From the NCBI GenBank assembly GCA_020427155.1, contig JAGQOW010000007.1, forward strand, positions 1 through 46,030: DNA of 46,030 bases, read 5' to 3'. A model generated the notes under the pieces. That model saw only the letters and a list, made by a program, of their open reading frames with translations. It was not told where the DNA came from and did not search any database. The translations under genes and the position numbers were made by a program. Numbering within the stretch: the stretch's first letter is position 1; each line of letters starts with the position of its first letter. Positions 37,468 through 44,968 of this stretch are shown piece by piece. This DNA is from Planctomycetales bacterium (lineage in GTDB: Bacteria > Planctomycetota > Planctomycetia > Pirellulales > Lacipirellulaceae).

Positions 37468-38302
37468 ATCGTGGCTTCGAGGTAAACAACCCTTCATCAG
37501 GGCTGCTGGCCGTGGCATAGAGCTTGCGGGGGATGCGGCCTGCAAGGTAGGCCAGTCTTCCCGACTCGGTGGCGAGACGCATAGCATCAGCCATGCGCAA
37601 CGGATCGGTCGCATGAGCAATTCCTGTGTTCAGCAGTACGCCGTCGACGCCGAGTTCCATGGCGATCGTCACATCGCTGGCAGTGCCCACGCCCGCATCC
37701 ACGATAACTGGATAGTCAGGATCGTCCTCCTTGAGGTATTCAAGACAGATGCGAATATTGTTTGGGTTGAGAACCCCCTGCCCCGAGCCGATGGGGCTGC
37801 CCGCCGGCATCACGCTAGTCGCCCCGGCCGCTTTCAGTCGTCGGGCGATCACCGGGTCGTCGCTAGAATAGCACAACACCTGGAAGCCGTCGGCGACGAG
37901 CCGCTCGGTGGCTTCGATCGTCGCCACAGGATCAGGCAGCAGGGTTTTCGTGTCGCTGAGCACTTCCAGCTTTACCCAATCGGCCCCTGGGTTTTCCAGA
38001 CCGAGGAGAATCTCGCGGCCCAGGCGGGCAACGCGTACCGCATCGTCGGCGTTGAAGCAGCCGGCCGTATTGGGGAGCAAGGTATAACGACTGGTGTCGA
38101 TGAAGTCGAGCAGGTTCTTGCCGTCCGCATCAATGAGCCGCTCGCGGCGTACGGCAACGGTGATACAGTCGGTGCCCGAACGTTCGAGGGCTTCACCCAT
38201 GAGAGCGTAGCTGGTATATTTCCCGGTACCGACGATGAGTCGGCTGTTGAGCGTGTGGGTGCCAACGGTCAGGGACGAGTCGCTGCAGATTTCGGTAGTC
38301 AT
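37466..38302 (-). CDS. thiG: Thiazole synthase
   Basis: 278 aa. It builds the thiazole phosphate ring of thiamine from DXP, dehydroglycine and sulfur carried by ThiS. The barrel shows [12 protein letters not shown] near the start, Lys111 in [11 protein letters not shown] (the Schiff-base lysine position), [28 protein letters not shown] and [15 protein letters not shown]. The gene follows thiS with a 111-base gap, and the two-gene nucleotidyltransferase module follows with overlapping signals. No thiamine riboswitch is visible upstream. Confidence 0.96.
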   Translation of the reverse strand: MTTEICSDSSLTVGTHTLNSRLIVGTGKYTSYALMGEALERSGTDCITVAVRRERLIDADGKNLLDFIDTSRYTLLPNTAGCFNADDAVRVARLGREILLGLENPGADWVKLEVLSDTKTLLPDPVATIEATERLVADGFQVLCYSSDDPVIARRLKAAGATSVMPAGSPIGSGQGVLNPNNIRICLEYLKEDDPDYPVIVDAGVGTASDVTIAMELGVDGVLLNTGIAHATDPLRMADAMRLATESGRLAYLAGRIPRKLYATASSPDEGLFTSKPR

Positions 38303-38413
38303 TTATTCGTGCGAGAGGTTGTTTGTGTAACTCCGGCGATGCATGGCATCGCGGCTAAAAAGGAGTAGAGGTGTTTCACATCATCGATCCGCCATCTCCC
38401 CTCAAGAGTCTGC

Positions 38414-38614
38414 TTAGCCGCCGCCAACGAGGGTGACGACTTCCAGCTGATCGCCAGCTTCGATTCGCTTGTCCGAGTGGTCGCTGCGCGGCACAAGTTG
38501 CTTGTTGAGCTCGACCGCCAGATAGCGTGGATCGAGTTCCAACTCTTCCAGCAAACCGGCCACGGTAGTTTCGGGCCCCACTTCGCGCTGTTCGCCATTA
38601 ACCAGGATTTGCAT
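38414..38614 (-). CDS. thiS: Sulfur carrier protein ThiS
   Basis: 66 aa, the usual size. It has the ubiquitin-like pattern MQILVNGEQREVGPETTVAGLLEEL and ends VVTLVGGG, with the Gly-Gly tail that is adenylated and thiocarboxylated for sulfur transfer to ThiG. AAGGAAAGG precedes the start. It begins 18 bases after the stop of the preceding exported-protein gene and is followed by thiG on the same strand. Confidence 0.93.
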   Translation of the reverse strand: MQILVNGEQREVGPETTVAGLLEELELDPRYLAVELNKQLVPRSDHSDKRIEAGDQLEVVTLVGGG

Positions 38615-38632
38615 AAAGCACCTTTCCTTGTG

Positions 38633-39160
38633 CTACTCTTGATCGCGCACAAAAGTCGTGCGAAACGAGCCACCAGCGACGTGAATCAAAGGATCTTTCT
38701 GGATCTCGCCCTTGGCATTCATACTGGTGTTGAATGGCAACGCGTAGGAATGGACCTCGCCGCTAGTAGCTTCGGCAATATAAATCAAGCTCGTGCCGAG
38801 CTGCGAAGCGCCCCGCCCTCTGGGCAGATCGGCAAGTCCGGTGACCATCAGGTACTTGGGATTCTTCGAGCTATTCTGAAAGTCGGCCTGAATGTTGTAC
38901 TCAAACAGCGAGGTGAACTGGGCGTTCTTGCGATTGACGACCGCGGCGCGCAGATCGCCGGTGAGGAAATCCAGAAAATAGAACGCCTCGATGCCGTTGG
39001 CAGCAGGGCCCGTGGCGATGGCGAAATTATCCTCGCCGTGGGTTGCTGTGGCGTGAACCACACTGCCTTGCCCTACGCCCAGCCAACCGGCGGCAATCAA
39101 CACCCCAACAAAGATGCCTAGTACCAACAGCGCCGCGTGGTTGCACAGTCGTTGCACCAT
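38633..39160 (-). CDS. Exported protein of unknown function preceding thiS
   Basis: 175 aa. A single N-terminal hydrophobic helix (ALLVLGIFVGVLIAAGWLGVG) is an uncleaved anchor or signal. The exported part is beta-rich with blocks that look repeated in other planctomycetes: EDNFAIATGPAANGIEAFYFLDFLTGDLRAAVVN, LMVTGLADLPRGRG and LGTSLIYIAEATSGEVHSYALPF. I do not recognise a named family. GGGAGA lies about 7 bases before the ATG at 39160. It stands 18 bases upstream of thiS on the same strand, so it is probably co-transcribed with thiamine genes, though a thiamine role is not shown. Confidence 0.75.
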   Translation of the reverse strand: MVQRLCNHAALLVLGIFVGVLIAAGWLGVGQGSVVHATATHGEDNFAIATGPAANGIEAFYFLDFLTGDLRAAVVNRKNAQFTSLFEYNIQADFQNSSKNPKYLMVTGLADLPRGRGASQLGTSLIYIAEATSGEVHSYALPFNTSMNAKGEIQKDPLIHVAGGSFRTTFVRDQE

Positions 39161-39334
39161 GACTCTTCTCCCATCGCACAGAACTTAGAAACTTACAGCT
39201 CAACTGGGCCAGCCGGCAGAAAGCAAGCCCGTCGCCGGGCGTTGCTCGGGCCGTTTTCCCTTGTATCGTAGCGGTTTGCGGCGGGAGAATCCAGCAGGAG
39301 GATCGAATGACCAGGGCTGAGCAACCCGTGTCGC

Positions 39335-40012
39335 TTAGTCGCGGTTGCCGGCAAATCGCGAGATGTAGTACATCAACGTGAGAATCGCCTGCAGGGTGGC
39401 AGCCACGTAGGTCCAAGCAGCGGCATTGAGCACGCGGTTCACGTAGACCATATCCTGATCGGCAACGATGCCGTAGTCGACCAGAAGTCTCTTGGCTCGA
39501 GCGCTGGCATCGAACTCTACAGGAAGATTAATTAGCTGAAAAAAGACAAAACCTGCAAACAGCGCAATACCGACCATGATAAGCGGCTTAGCAGCAAAGA
39601 TGGCACCACCGACAATCAGCATCACGCCTGCGTTCGGGCCGAATGTGGCGGCAGGCACGGCGATATTGCGAATGACCAGCGGCGCGTAGTGCTTGGCATC
39701 CTGAATCGCATGCCCCGCCTCGTGCGCGGCGATCCCCACGGCTGCGGTCGAGTTCGATCGATAGACGTCCTGACTGAGGCGCAACACTTTTGCGCGCGGA
39801 TCGTAATGGTCGCTGAGATGCCCGGGAACTTGTTCGATACCGACATTTTGAAGCCCGGCAGCGTCCAGAATGTGGCGCGCAGCAGCAGCGCCGCTAAGCC
39901 GCGCAGGAACCTGCTGAGCCCTGGCGAAAGTTGCCTTGACGCGCCATTGTGCCCAGATCATAAGCACAATGGCGGGCGAAATCATCAGAAAATACATCGG
40001 GTCTAAAAACAT
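39335..40012 (-). CDS. YugP-type zinc metallopeptidase
   Basis: 225 aa. An N-terminal membrane helix (MYFLMISPAIVLMIWAQW) is followed by a cytoplasmic or periplasmic segment, the zinc site AAHEAGHAIQDA (HEAGH at 97-101), two further helices (MLIVGGAIFAAKPLIMVGIALFAGFVFF) with INLPVEFDASARAK, and a last helix. This is the pattern of the neutral zinc metallopeptidase family typified by YugP. GAGGTG lies about 9 bases before ATG 40012, which is therefore chosen over a GTG 12 bases upstream. Substrate unknown. Confidence 0.88.
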   Translation of the reverse strand: MFLDPMYFLMISPAIVLMIWAQWRVKATFARAQQVPARLSGAAAARHILDAAGLQNVGIEQVPGHLSDHYDPRAKVLRLSQDVYRSNSTAAVGIAAHEAGHAIQDAKHYAPLVIRNIAVPAATFGPNAGVMLIVGGAIFAAKPLIMVGIALFAGFVFFQLINLPVEFDASARAKRLLVDYGIVADQDMVYVNRVLNAAAWTYVAATLQAILTLMYYISRFAGNRD

Positions 40013-40185
40013 GGTTGCACGCACCTCGGGATTGATTAAACAGCGTCAGGCCATTTCCTGGGGAGCTTCCTGACGACCGTCGCCTATCGTTACTGTTCTG
40101 TTACGCAGAATGCTACCGGTCGGTTCGCGCGGTCGCAAGACGAATGCCGGACCCAGGATACGTAGGATATTTCGCCGGCCAGTCG

Positions 40186-41337
40186 TCAAGCTTGGACGGC
40201 AATTGCCTCGCCGGCCTGCCAGTCGGTTCCCTGCCTCTCGACTCGGCGGTAAAGGGTGTCGCGCTCGACCGGCTCGCGGCCTGCTTCTTCGATCAGGTGA
40301 CAAATCTCCTCGACGCTGAGTATCTCGGGAGTTTCGGCCCCGGCATCGTGGTAAATCAATTCGTGCCGCACCGTGCCGTCGATATCGTCGGCGCCGTATG
40401 AAAGTGCCACCTGGGCCGTGCCCACACCGAGCATGATCCAGTAGGCCTTGAGGTGTGGCACATTGTCGAGCATCAGTCGGCTGACGGCCATGGTGCGCAG
40501 ATCCATCAGCCCTGTCGACTTGGGGAGGTGGGCGAGCCCCGTGTTTTCGGGATGGAACGCCAGGGGAATGAATGTCTGGAAGCCGTCCCATCCTTCCTGC
40601 AAGACGGCGTCCTGATGCTCGCGCAGGCGGATGAGATGATCTATCCGATGGAACGGCTCTTCGATATGCCCGTAGAGCATCGTGCAATTGGTACGCAGTC
40701 CGAGCTCATGCGCCGTACGATGCGTTTCGAACCAGCGGCTGGAGTCGGCCTTGTGCTCGCAGATCTTGTTACGCACCTCGGGGTGAAAGATTTCGGCGCC
40801 ACCGCCGGGCATACTGCCGAGCCCCGCCTCGATCATGTCTTCGAGCACCCAGCGGAGCGATTTGCCGGTGAGTCGGCAAAACCAGTCGATTTCGACCGGG
40901 GTCCAGGCCTTCAGATGCAGCGTCGGGTAGGTGTCGTGCAACAGGCTGATCACGTTGCGGTACCACTCGTACTTGGCCTGATGATGCAGGCCGCCAACGA
41001 TGTGCATTTCGGTCGCCCCGGCGTCGACCGCTTCCTGGCCGCGAGCGAGAATCTGTTCGTCGCTCATCCAGTAGCCCTTGGCGTCGCGCAGGTCGGCGCG
41101 AAATGCGCAGAATGTACAGCGGTAGACGCAGACGTTCGTGGGATTGAGATGGGTGTTGATGTTGTAGTAAGCGAAGTTGCCGTTTTTGCGTTCGCGCACC
41201 AGATTGGCCAACTCACCCAACTCGGGGAGCGGCACCTCGGGCGAATAGAGCAGCACGCCGTCGTCGAGCGAAAGCCGCTCGCCGGCTTCTACTTTCTCGC
41301 GAATCGGTTGCAGGATCGGGCTGGAGGTGCGGAGCAT
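40186..41337 (-). CDS. mqnE: Aminofutalosine synthase
   Basis: 383 aa. A radical-SAM enzyme that joins carboxyvinyloxybenzoate (from MqnA/MqnB chemistry) to adenosine to give aminofutalosine in the futalosine route to menaquinone. The SAM cluster is CVYRCTFCAF with C70, C74 and C77; further conserved stretches are MHIVGGLHHQAKYEW, GGGAEIFHPEVRNKICEHK and ATNC-like RTNCTMLYGHIEE, GFQTFIPLAFHPENTGL. It is last in a same-strand order with ubiE, ubiX and the prenyltransferase, matching a menaquinone set. Confidence 0.93.
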   Translation of the reverse strand: MLRTSSPILQPIREKVEAGERLSLDDGVLLYSPEVPLPELGELANLVRERKNGNFAYYNINTHLNPTNVCVYRCTFCAFRADLRDAKGYWMSDEQILARGQEAVDAGATEMHIVGGLHHQAKYEWYRNVISLLHDTYPTLHLKAWTPVEIDWFCRLTGKSLRWVLEDMIEAGLGSMPGGGAEIFHPEVRNKICEHKADSSRWFETHRTAHELGLRTNCTMLYGHIEEPFHRIDHLIRLREHQDAVLQEGWDGFQTFIPLAFHPENTGLAHLPKSTGLMDLRTMAVSRLMLDNVPHLKAYWIMLGVGTAQVALSYGADDIDGTVRHELIYHDAGAETPEILSVEEICHLIEEAGREPVERDTLYRRVERQGTDWQAGEAIAVQA

Positions 41338-41439
41338 TTGAATTCGGAATGGGGAGTTCGGATTGCGGAATGTTGGCGGGAATCTCGATAGCTGCGTTTT
41401 CGCAGTGCGTCGGCGGGTTTGACAGGAAGAACCGAATTA

Positions 41440-42459
41440 TCACCCGCTGCCGAGCCAAAGGTCTAGGGTGCCAACCGCGAGGAGCCCCAGGCTGATCACG
41501 GCGTTGACGTGGAAAAAGGCGACATTGACCCGGTCGAGGTCATCGGGACGCACCAGAGCGTGCTCGTAGACCAGCAGAGCTGCCACAACGGCGACAGCAG
41601 CCCAAAAGATGGCCCCGAACGGAGGATATGCCATCGGCAGCAGGGCTAGCAGCAGGACAGTCACGGCGTGGCAGAGGGCCGCCAGACGCAGGGCGCCAGC
41701 CACGCCGAGGCGGGTCGGAATACTGTTCAGACCCGCCTGACGGTCGTATTGATAGTCTTGGCAGGCGTAGATGATATCGAAGCCTGCGACCCAGGCGAGC
41801 ACGGCGCCGCTTAGGACTGCGGCTGGGATCAGATCGCCTGGGTGCTGCAACACCGTCTCGCCCCGGATGGCAATCCAGGCTGCCACTGGCGAAAGCGCCA
41901 GCGCTGCTCCAAGCCAGAAGTGGGCAAGCGAGGTGAAGCGTTTGGTGTAGCTGTAGCCACCGAGGAAGGCGAGCACAGGGACGCTCAGGTAGAGCGGCAG
42001 CCGATTGGGCAGGAAGAGCAGCGTACTGGCGATGAAAGCCGCGGCGCAAGCGGCGGTGAAGGCGATAACCTGGGCGACGCTCAGGATGCCAGCGGGAAGG
42101 TGCCGACCCGCAGTGCGCGGATTGCCGGCGTCGATCTTTCTGTCGGCCAGGCGATTGAACGCCATGGCGGCACTGCGGGCGGTGATCATGCAGAGCAGGA
42201 TGCCGAGAAGTTCTTGCCAGCGAATGTCGAACTTGACGTTGTAGAGCCAGTCTAGTGAAAAAGTAAAAGTGCCAATTGTTAAGTAGCGGTCTGTCATCTC
42301 AAACGTGTTTTCTTCGATCTGGACGACGTTTCCGAACTCGCCGCTTTCTATCGCCCGCAAACGCCACGCCATCATCGCAGCGAGCAGTGCAAACGGCAGC
42401 GCAAAGAGCGTGTGGCTGAAACGAATGAGCGAAAGGAGGTGACGGATGGTGTTGAGCAT
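41440..42459 (-). CDS. mqnP: UbiA-type prenyltransferase (MqnP-like)
   Basis: 339 aa, slightly long for UbiA (about 290). It attaches a polyprenyl chain to the aromatic precursor in the membrane. Motif 1 is NRLADRKID at 102-110 and motif 2 is DIIYACQDYQYDRQAG near 228-243, the Asp-rich sites for magnesium pyrophosphate. A 45-residue insertion (about 36-78) separates the first helix from the next. With MqnE, UbiX and UbiE genes on the same strand, futalosine pathway use is likely; the symbol is by context. Confidence 0.85.
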   Translation of the reverse strand: MLNTIRHLLSLIRFSHTLFALPFALLAAMMAWRLRAIESGEFGNVVQIEENTFEMTDRYLTIGTFTFSLDWLYNVKFDIRWQELLGILLCMITARSAAMAFNRLADRKIDAGNPRTAGRHLPAGILSVAQVIAFTAACAAAFIASTLLFLPNRLPLYLSVPVLAFLGGYSYTKRFTSLAHFWLGAALALSPVAAWIAIRGETVLQHPGDLIPAAVLSGAVLAWVAGFDIIYACQDYQYDRQAGLNSIPTRLGVAGALRLAALCHAVTVLLLALLPMAYPPFGAIFWAAVAVVAALLVYEHALVRPDDLDRVNVAFFHVNAVISLGLLAVGTLDLWLGSG

Positions 42460-42475
42460 TCTGTTGGCTGCTCCA

Positions 42476-42492
42476 GCGATCTGTCAGATCGC
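42476..42492. repeat. 17-bp palindrome, copy 1
   Basis: GCGATCTGTCAGATCGC, arms GCGATCTG and CAGATCGC around one T, in the spacer between the prenyltransferase and ubiX genes. An identical copy is at 43249-43265 in the next spacer, and the match extends to GCTA a base beyond. Confidence 0.9.
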
Positions 42493-42501
42493 CGCTAGCG
42501 C

Positions 42502-42535
42502 CTTTCCGCTTTCGGCTTTCGGCTTTCCGCTTTCG
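42502..42535. repeat. Heptamer repeat in the ubiX-prenyltransferase spacer
   Basis: Four consecutive copies of a 7-base unit, CTTTCCG/CTTTCGG, fill the spacer just before the 3' end of ubiX. A reverse-complement relative (GAAAGCCGAAAGCGGAAG) is at 25561-25578. Confidence 0.7.
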
Positions 42536-42539
42536 AAGA

Positions 42540-43229
42540 TCATTTCTCTCCCCAGCGTTTCATGAGGCAGTTTTCGATGCCGAGGTGATCGCAGATTCTG
42601 GAGACCATGAAATCAACCAGATCGCGGATCGAGGTAGCGCCGTGGTACCAGCCGGGTGAAGCAGGCATGATGATTGCGCCCGCCTTGGTCGCAAGTCGCA
42701 TATTATCGATATGGGTGACCGAGAGCGGCGTCTCGCGGGGCACGACAATCAGCGGGCGGCGTTCCTTCAAATGGACTTCGGCAGCTCGTTGGATCAGGTT
42801 TCTTGCCGCCCCCTGGGCGATGGCGCTGAGCGTCGTGCCCGAGCAGGTGCAAACTACCATGCCTTGAGTGAGAAACGAACCGCTGGCGATCGGAGCACGA
42901 AAATCCTGGTAATGGTGATAGTGCAATTCGCCAATTCGGCCCGCGTTGACCGAGAGGACGTCGCTGTCGGCGGTGCCGATGCCAGCGCTGGCCTGCAGAA
43001 TGCGGATTTTGCTGTCGCCTGCTGAGTCGATGTCGTCGAGCATCAGGTCGGCTGGGTCGAACTTTTTCAGGTTGACCTTCAGTCCCATTTCTTGGCGGAT
43101 GACTTCGGCGCCGGTAGCGCTGATCGAAAGATGGACGTCGTAGCCGGTGGCCAACAGCACTTCGATGAGTCTCAAGGAATAGAGCGCGCCGCTGGCGCCA
43201 GTGATACCTACGCAGATTTTTTTTGCCAT
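42540..43229 (-). CDS. ubiX: UbiX-type flavin prenyltransferase
   Basis: 229 aa, slightly long for the family (about 190-210). It makes prenylated FMN, the cofactor needed by UbiD-type decarboxylases. Motifs: VGITGASGALYSLRLIEVLL at the N-terminus (FMN binding), PIASGSFLTQGMVVCTCSGTTLSAIA with the S-G-S signature, RPLIVVPRETPLSVTHIDNM and IIMPASPGWYHGATSI. In the futalosine pathway a UbiD-like decarboxylase uses this cofactor; it is not in the window. It lies between the ubiE and prenyltransferase genes on the minus strand. Confidence 0.95.
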   Translation of the reverse strand: MAKKICVGITGASGALYSLRLIEVLLATGYDVHLSISATGAEVIRQEMGLKVNLKKFDPADLMLDDIDSAGDSKIRILQASAGIGTADSDVLSVNAGRIGELHYHHYQDFRAPIASGSFLTQGMVVCTCSGTTLSAIAQGAARNLIQRAAEVHLKERRPLIVVPRETPLSVTHIDNMRLATKAGAIIMPASPGWYHGATSIRDLVDFMVSRICDHLGIENCLMKRWGEK

Positions 43230-43248
43230 CGCTGGATATCTTCCTCAG

Positions 43249-43265
43249 GCGATCTGTCAGATCGC
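43249..43265. repeat. 17-bp palindrome, copy 2
   Basis: GCGATCTGTCAGATCGC in the spacer between ubiX and ubiE, identical to the copy at 42476-42492. Each copy lies in the spacer on one side of ubiX, so together they flank the gene. Confidence 0.9.
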
Positions 43266-43285
43266 GGCTATGCAGTATTCTCTGA

Positions 43286-44023
43286 TCACTGGCCTCGAAT
43301 CTCTGGCCTCTTTGTTCCAACATAGAGCGTTGCTATGCCGAGGGTAAGGCCTCGGTGCGTCACGTCGGTCAGACCTGCCGCCCGCATGCGGGCGGCAAGC
43401 TGCTCGCCTTGGGGAAACTCGCCGACGCTTGCGGGCAGATAGTTGTAGGCGCCCGCGGCGCTGCGCGAGAACAATTGCCCGATGCGCGGCAGCACGTGGC
43501 GAAAATACCAACTATAAATGAATTTGAACGGCTGTCGGTCAGGTGTCGAAAACTCGAGCACGGCCACCTGGCCGCCAGGGGCGCAGACTCGCGTCATCTC
43601 GGCCAGTCCGGCATCGGTATCGGCAACATTGCGAAGCCCGAAGGCAGCACAGACAATCTCGAATCGGTTGTCATCGAGCGGCACCTGCTGGGCGTCGGCC
43701 TCGATGAACGTAATGCTCTGGCCGGCGCCGGCTTTGGCTGCTTTCTGCCGAGCGATGTCGAGCATCTGATAGCAGAAATCGGCCCCGATGATTTGTGCTT
43801 TGCCGCCGGCAGCACGATGGTAGGCCAGCGCCAAGTCGCCGGTACCTGTGCAGAGATCAAGAATCTTCGCTCCCGGAGCCGGCGGCACGATGCGAACGGT
43901 TCGCCAGCGCCAATAGCGGTCGATGTTGAGCGACAGCAGGTGATTGAGAAAGTCGTACCGACCGGCGATTTCGCCAAACATGTCGCGCACGCGAGGACCC
44001 GATTTGTCGACAGTCGTGCTCAT
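43286..44023 (-). CDS. ubiE: Menaquinone C-methyltransferase (UbiE/MenG type)
   Basis: 245 aa. It methylates demethylmenaquinone to menaquinone with SAM. The SAM motif is KILDLCTGTGDLALAY, preceded by FGEIAGRYDFLNHLLSLNIDRYWR and followed by DFCYQMLDIARQKA, VCAAFGLRNVAD and AEMTRVCAPGGQVAVLEFS; RIGQLFSRSAAGAYNYLPASV is the usual C-terminal signature. It is the most upstream gene of the minus-strand menaquinone set and is divergent from comB across 94 bp, so the shared region should contain both promoters. Confidence 0.95.
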   Translation of the reverse strand: MSTTVDKSGPRVRDMFGEIAGRYDFLNHLLSLNIDRYWRWRTVRIVPPAPGAKILDLCTGTGDLALAYHRAAGGKAQIIGADFCYQMLDIARQKAAKAGAGQSITFIEADAQQVPLDDNRFEIVCAAFGLRNVADTDAGLAEMTRVCAPGGQVAVLEFSTPDRQPFKFIYSWYFRHVLPRIGQLFSRSAAGAYNYLPASVGEFPQGEQLAARMRAAGLTDVTHRGLTLGIATLYVGTKRPEIRGQ

Positions 44024-44117
44024 TCAGGCCATGGTTCGGGGGGCTAAGGTCATGTTGAAATCGTCAGTATCGCAGTAGAATGGCTCGGCCGCCAGCACTA
44101 ACCGCCTCTCGCACTAT

Positions 44118-44894
44118 TTGATTAACACCTTGCGAAAGCTTGCCGTCCACTATCTGCCCCAGTTTATACCCGAGTCAGAACTGGCAGGGAGCACGGTCGT
44201 GGTGGTCGACCTGCTGCGGGCCTCGTCCACCATTTGCCAGGCCTTGGCGGCGGGAGCCAGGTGCGTGGTTCCTTGCCTGGAGATCGACGAAACACTGGCC
44301 AAGGCCCAATCGTATTCGCGAGACGAAATCGTCCTGGGGGGCGAACGAGGAGGCCGGCAGATCGAGGGTTTTGATCTCGGCAACTCGCCTGGCGAGTATT
44401 CGGCCGACCGATTGTATGGCCGTCGCGTGTTGTTCACTACGACCAACGGCACCAAGGCCCTCTCTCATGCGCGACTTGCAAGCCGGGTAATGATCGGCGC
44501 GGCCGTGAATCGCCAAGCGCTGGTTGAAGCAATCGCCGCAGAGGCCCGAATCGATATTCTTTGTGCCGGCACCAACGGCCAGGTCACTCGCGAGGATCTG
44601 CTGGCTGCCGGGGCGATCTGCGACGCACTGCTCTCGCTCGACGCGGTCGAGCATTGGGAAACCAACGAATGGGCCCAGGCAGTTCTCGCCGAATGGCAGG
44701 AGCTGAAGACGCTGGCGGGTTCCGTGGGCAATCATGTCTCCGAACAATTGGCTCTCGAATTGCGATCTACCCCGGGCGGTAAGAATCTACTGGCCCTCGA
44801 CTACGACAGCGATCTCGTGCTCTGCTCCCAACTCGACACGCTGGACGTGGTTCCAGAGCTCGACCCGGCCACGGGCGAACTGCGGCTCCGGTAG
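44118..44894 (+). CDS. comB: 2-phosphosulfolactate phosphatase (ComB family)
   Basis: 258 aa, normal length. ComB removes phosphate from 2-phosphosulfolactate in coenzyme M synthesis in archaea; bacterial relatives are common and their role may be sulfolactate formation. Motifs: VVVDLLRASSTICQALAAGARCVVPCLEID, LGGERGGRQIEGFDLGNSPGEY, LFTTTNGTKAL and CAGTNGQVTREDLLAAGAIC. No ATG or GTG is in frame before the conserved part; the start is TTG at 44118 or 44130, with no clear ribosome-binding site. It is divergent from ubiE. Confidence 0.85.
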   Translation: MINTLRKLAVHYLPQFIPESELAGSTVVVVDLLRASSTICQALAAGARCVVPCLEIDETLAKAQSYSRDEIVLGGERGGRQIEGFDLGNSPGEYSADRLYGRRVLFTTTNGTKALSHARLASRVMIGAAVNRQALVEAIAAEARIDILCAGTNGQVTREDLLAAGAICDALLSLDAVEHWETNEWAQAVLAEWQELKTLAGSVGNHVSEQLALELRSTPGGKNLLALDYDSDLVLCSQLDTLDVVPELDPATGELRLR

Positions 44895-44968
44895 ACGCTG
44901 CGGCCGCTGGCAAGGTAAACTCGCAACTCTTTGAAACCCACGATATTTACGCGAAAGCAACACTTCTC

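Noticed and set aside
38615..39334. Search for a thiamine (THI-box) riboswitch upstream of thiS and of its preceding gene
   Set aside because: No CTGAGA...ACCTGA-like core was found; thiS is only 18 bases from the gene before it.
39307..39381. 25-codon plus-strand frame with AGGAGG five bases before ATG, antisense to the 3' end of the metallopeptidase
   Set aside because: Very short, Arg/Cys-rich, and overlaps a real gene; most likely chance.
42446..42565. 40-codon plus-strand frame (ATG GTG TTG AGC) with a perfect AAGGAGGTGA five bases before its ATG, antisense to the prenyltransferase start
   Set aside because: The Shine-Dalgarno match is the complement of the codons for H-L-L in the prenyltransferase, and the peptide is built from the heptamer repeat; no domain or conservation evidence.
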